A stretch of 64,000 nt of DNA. It comes from Chloroflexota bacterium (GTDB lineage Bacteria; Chloroflexota; Dehalococcoidia; Lucifugimonadales; UBA3495). Position numbers and translations under genes: made by a program. Under the pieces are notes generated by a model that was not told the DNA's origin, made no database searches, and worked only from the letters and a program-made list of their open reading frames with translations. How positions within the stretch are numbered: the first letter of the stretch is position 1; each line of letters opens with the position of its first letter. Location of the stretch: positions 50,001 through 114,000 of the forward strand of contig JAPPGG010000034.1 of assembly GCA_028875055.1 (NCBI GenBank), written 5' to 3'. Shown piece by piece: positions 63,204-64,000 of this stretch.

Positions 63204-63602
63204 ATGCAGGATAACGAGCCCAGCCGACGGGAGAAGGTAATCAGGGACGTGGGCCGGACGGTGACCGACGCCGTAGTCCGGGGCACCGATGAAGCGGTGA
63301 CCGTGGCGGAGAACATCAAGGAAACCATTAAGAGCAAGACTTCCGGGGAACGAGCCACCAGGGACAACGTGGTCATGGTGCGGGTGGACCGGGAAAGTCT
63401 GGACAAGATGGACGAACTGGTGGAGGCAGAGATCGCCGGCAGCCGGTCAGAAGCGGCTGCATACCTGATAAGCCAGGGTATCCGGTCCCGGGAACCCCTC
63501 TTTGACACCATTTCAGCCAAGGTTGCAGAGATCAGGAAAGCCAAGGAGGAGTTGCGCGCGCTGGTGGAAAGCCGGGAGGGTGGAGACATTCCCGGTGACT
63601 AG
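63204..63602 (+). CDS. Ribbon-helix-helix-like DNA-binding protein
   Basis: A 132-residue protein. The first 50 residues are helical and rich in charged residues (REKVIRDVGRTVTDAVVRGT). Residues 53-95 look like an RHH/CopG fold: a strand (NVVMVRVDRESLDKMDELVE) then helices (GSRSEAAAYLISQGIRSREP) with the S-R-S-E-A-A turn typical of such repressors. A charged helix (KVAEIRKAKEELRALVE) ends the protein. It may be a regulator with an extra N-terminal helical arm. The ATG at 63204 has GGAGG six bases upstream; a GTG start at 63183 is possible. Own strong promoter, single gene. Confidence 0.75.
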   Translation: MQDNEPSRREKVIRDVGRTVTDAVVRGTDEAVTVAENIKETIKSKTSGERATRDNVVMVRVDRESLDKMDELVEAEIAGSRSEAAAYLISQGIRSREPLFDTISAKVAEIRKAKEELRALVESREGGDIPGD

Positions 63603-63700
63603 CCGTTTTTGACGGCCAATACCATGGTATGTCTTCCTGGGGCACTTGGTTGGTTTGCCAACGGGGATACACTTACTGAGCCATTCGGGGGGTGAGAATA

Positions 63701-63892
63701 ATGGCGAGAGGATTCGGTTCAGGTGGGTTCAGCAACAGGGGAGGGCGTTCTCGAAGCGGAAGAGGGACGAGGGGCAATGCCAGAAGCAATGGTTATGCCA
63801 AGGTGGGCGGCAGGTCAGCCGACGGCCATCCCAAAGGAAGCGCGGACAGACCTAAGGAATCTCTGAATAAATGGGGGATTGTGGCATACTGA
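63701..63892 (+). CDS. Small Gly/Arg/Ser-rich basic protein
   Basis: A 63-residue protein not recognised. Residues 1-40 are almost only Gly, Arg, Ser and Asn (MARGFGSGGFSNRGGRSRSG), a composition seen in RNA-binding RGG-type tails and disordered proteins. The end (KESLNKWGIVAY) is of different composition. GGGGGGTGAG lies just before the ATG, supporting translation. The C-terminal codons fall where the left end of the following insertion sequence might lie, so the protein may be cut short. Low complexity means chance coding cannot be ruled out. Confidence 0.5.
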   Translation: MARGFGSGGFSNRGGRSRSGRGTRGNARSNGYAKVGGRSADGHPKGSADRPKESLNKWGIVAY

Positions 63893-63924
63893 GGGTAGAG
63901 CAACGGGCGCCCAGGGAGGATGAC

Positions 63925-64000
63925 ATGACCGATCAGCCTACCTTCTCGGACCTGGACTACCAGGTCAAGAAGCGCAAGACCCGACGGGAAGAATTCCTGG
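63925..64000 (+). CDS. IS5-family transposase, N-terminal start (runs off the window)
   Basis: The ATG at 63925 follows GGGAGGA by four bases and opens MTDQPTFSDLDYQVKKRKTR then REEFL, the start pattern of IS5-type DDE transposases (typically ...FSDxEY...K-x-TRRE-x-FL). Only 25 codons are in the window, so the catalytic domain cannot be checked. The left end of the element should lie between about 63850 and 63915; GGAATCTCTGAATAAATG near 63853 is a candidate end but cannot be confirmed without the right end. Confidence 0.75.
   Translation, partial: MTDQPTFSDLDYQVKKRKTRREEFL

Overview
The window is one contiguous piece of a GC-rich bacterial chromosome, densely coding on both strands, with short intergenic gaps, many TTG and GTG starts, and clear Shine-Dalgarno sites. 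Gene content (F420-type LLM oxidoreductase, several CoA-transferase, crotonase and thiolase genes, PurS-type purine synthesis, MinCDE, full-length MetH, Fhs) fits a Chloroflexota genome, most likely of the Dehalococcoidia/SAR202 type. That placement is an inference from gene content only; no rRNA gene is present.

Layout. 0-7.5 kb: a purine operon on the plus strand (end of guaA, purD, two unknown genes, purE, a HAD phosphatase, purB, purC, a DUF3105 membrane protein, purS). 7.7-10.6 kb: an Asp-box beta-propeller, a two-gene minus-strand redox operon whose first gene is a small glutaredoxin-like protein with an in-frame UGA at the redox position (a probable selenoprotein missed by ordinary gene calling), and an ABM monooxygenase. 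10.6-19.3 kb, minus strand: class III aminotransferase, MFS transporter, minC-minD-minE, a thiolase, and an HMG-CoA-synthase-like/zinc-ribbon fusion. 19.7-24.3 kb: S41 protease, smpB, gamma carbonic anhydrase, LLM oxidoreductase, an unknown gene. 24.7-29 kb: tRNA-Leu(CAA), then rpmH-rnpA-yidD-(PQQ propeller)-yidC-jag. 29.1-33.3 kb: purF-purM-purH. 33.4-37.4 kb: glycosyltransferase, a broken SDR gene, a protein made of two copies of an unknown domain, and a lamin-tail-domain lipoprotein. 37.6-40.5 kb: three CoA-transferase genes arranged A, B-A fusion, B. 40.6-42.7 kb: groES-groEL behind a variant CIRCE operator. 42.8-49.4 kb: acyl-CoA and alcohol metabolism genes, including a frameshifted Zn-dehydrogenase. 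49.5-53.2 kb: a TPP enzyme and leuCD. 53.4-63.6 kb: a small membrane protein, an M1 aminopeptidase, an ADP-ribosylglycohydrolase, metH, fhs, and a ribbon-helix-helix-like protein. The right edge has a Gly/Arg-rich small protein and the first codons of an IS5-type transposase.

How the genes work together. Most of de novo IMP synthesis is here, in two operons; purQ, purL and purN are not seen. MetH and Fhs handle the folate one-carbon supply that purine synthesis uses. The thiolase, CoA-transferase, crotonase and acyl-CoA ligase genes suggest broad acyl-CoA catabolism. The most notable item is the Sec-Grx/thioredoxin-like operon at 8.8-9.8 kb, which has its own promoter, ribosome-binding sites and terminator.
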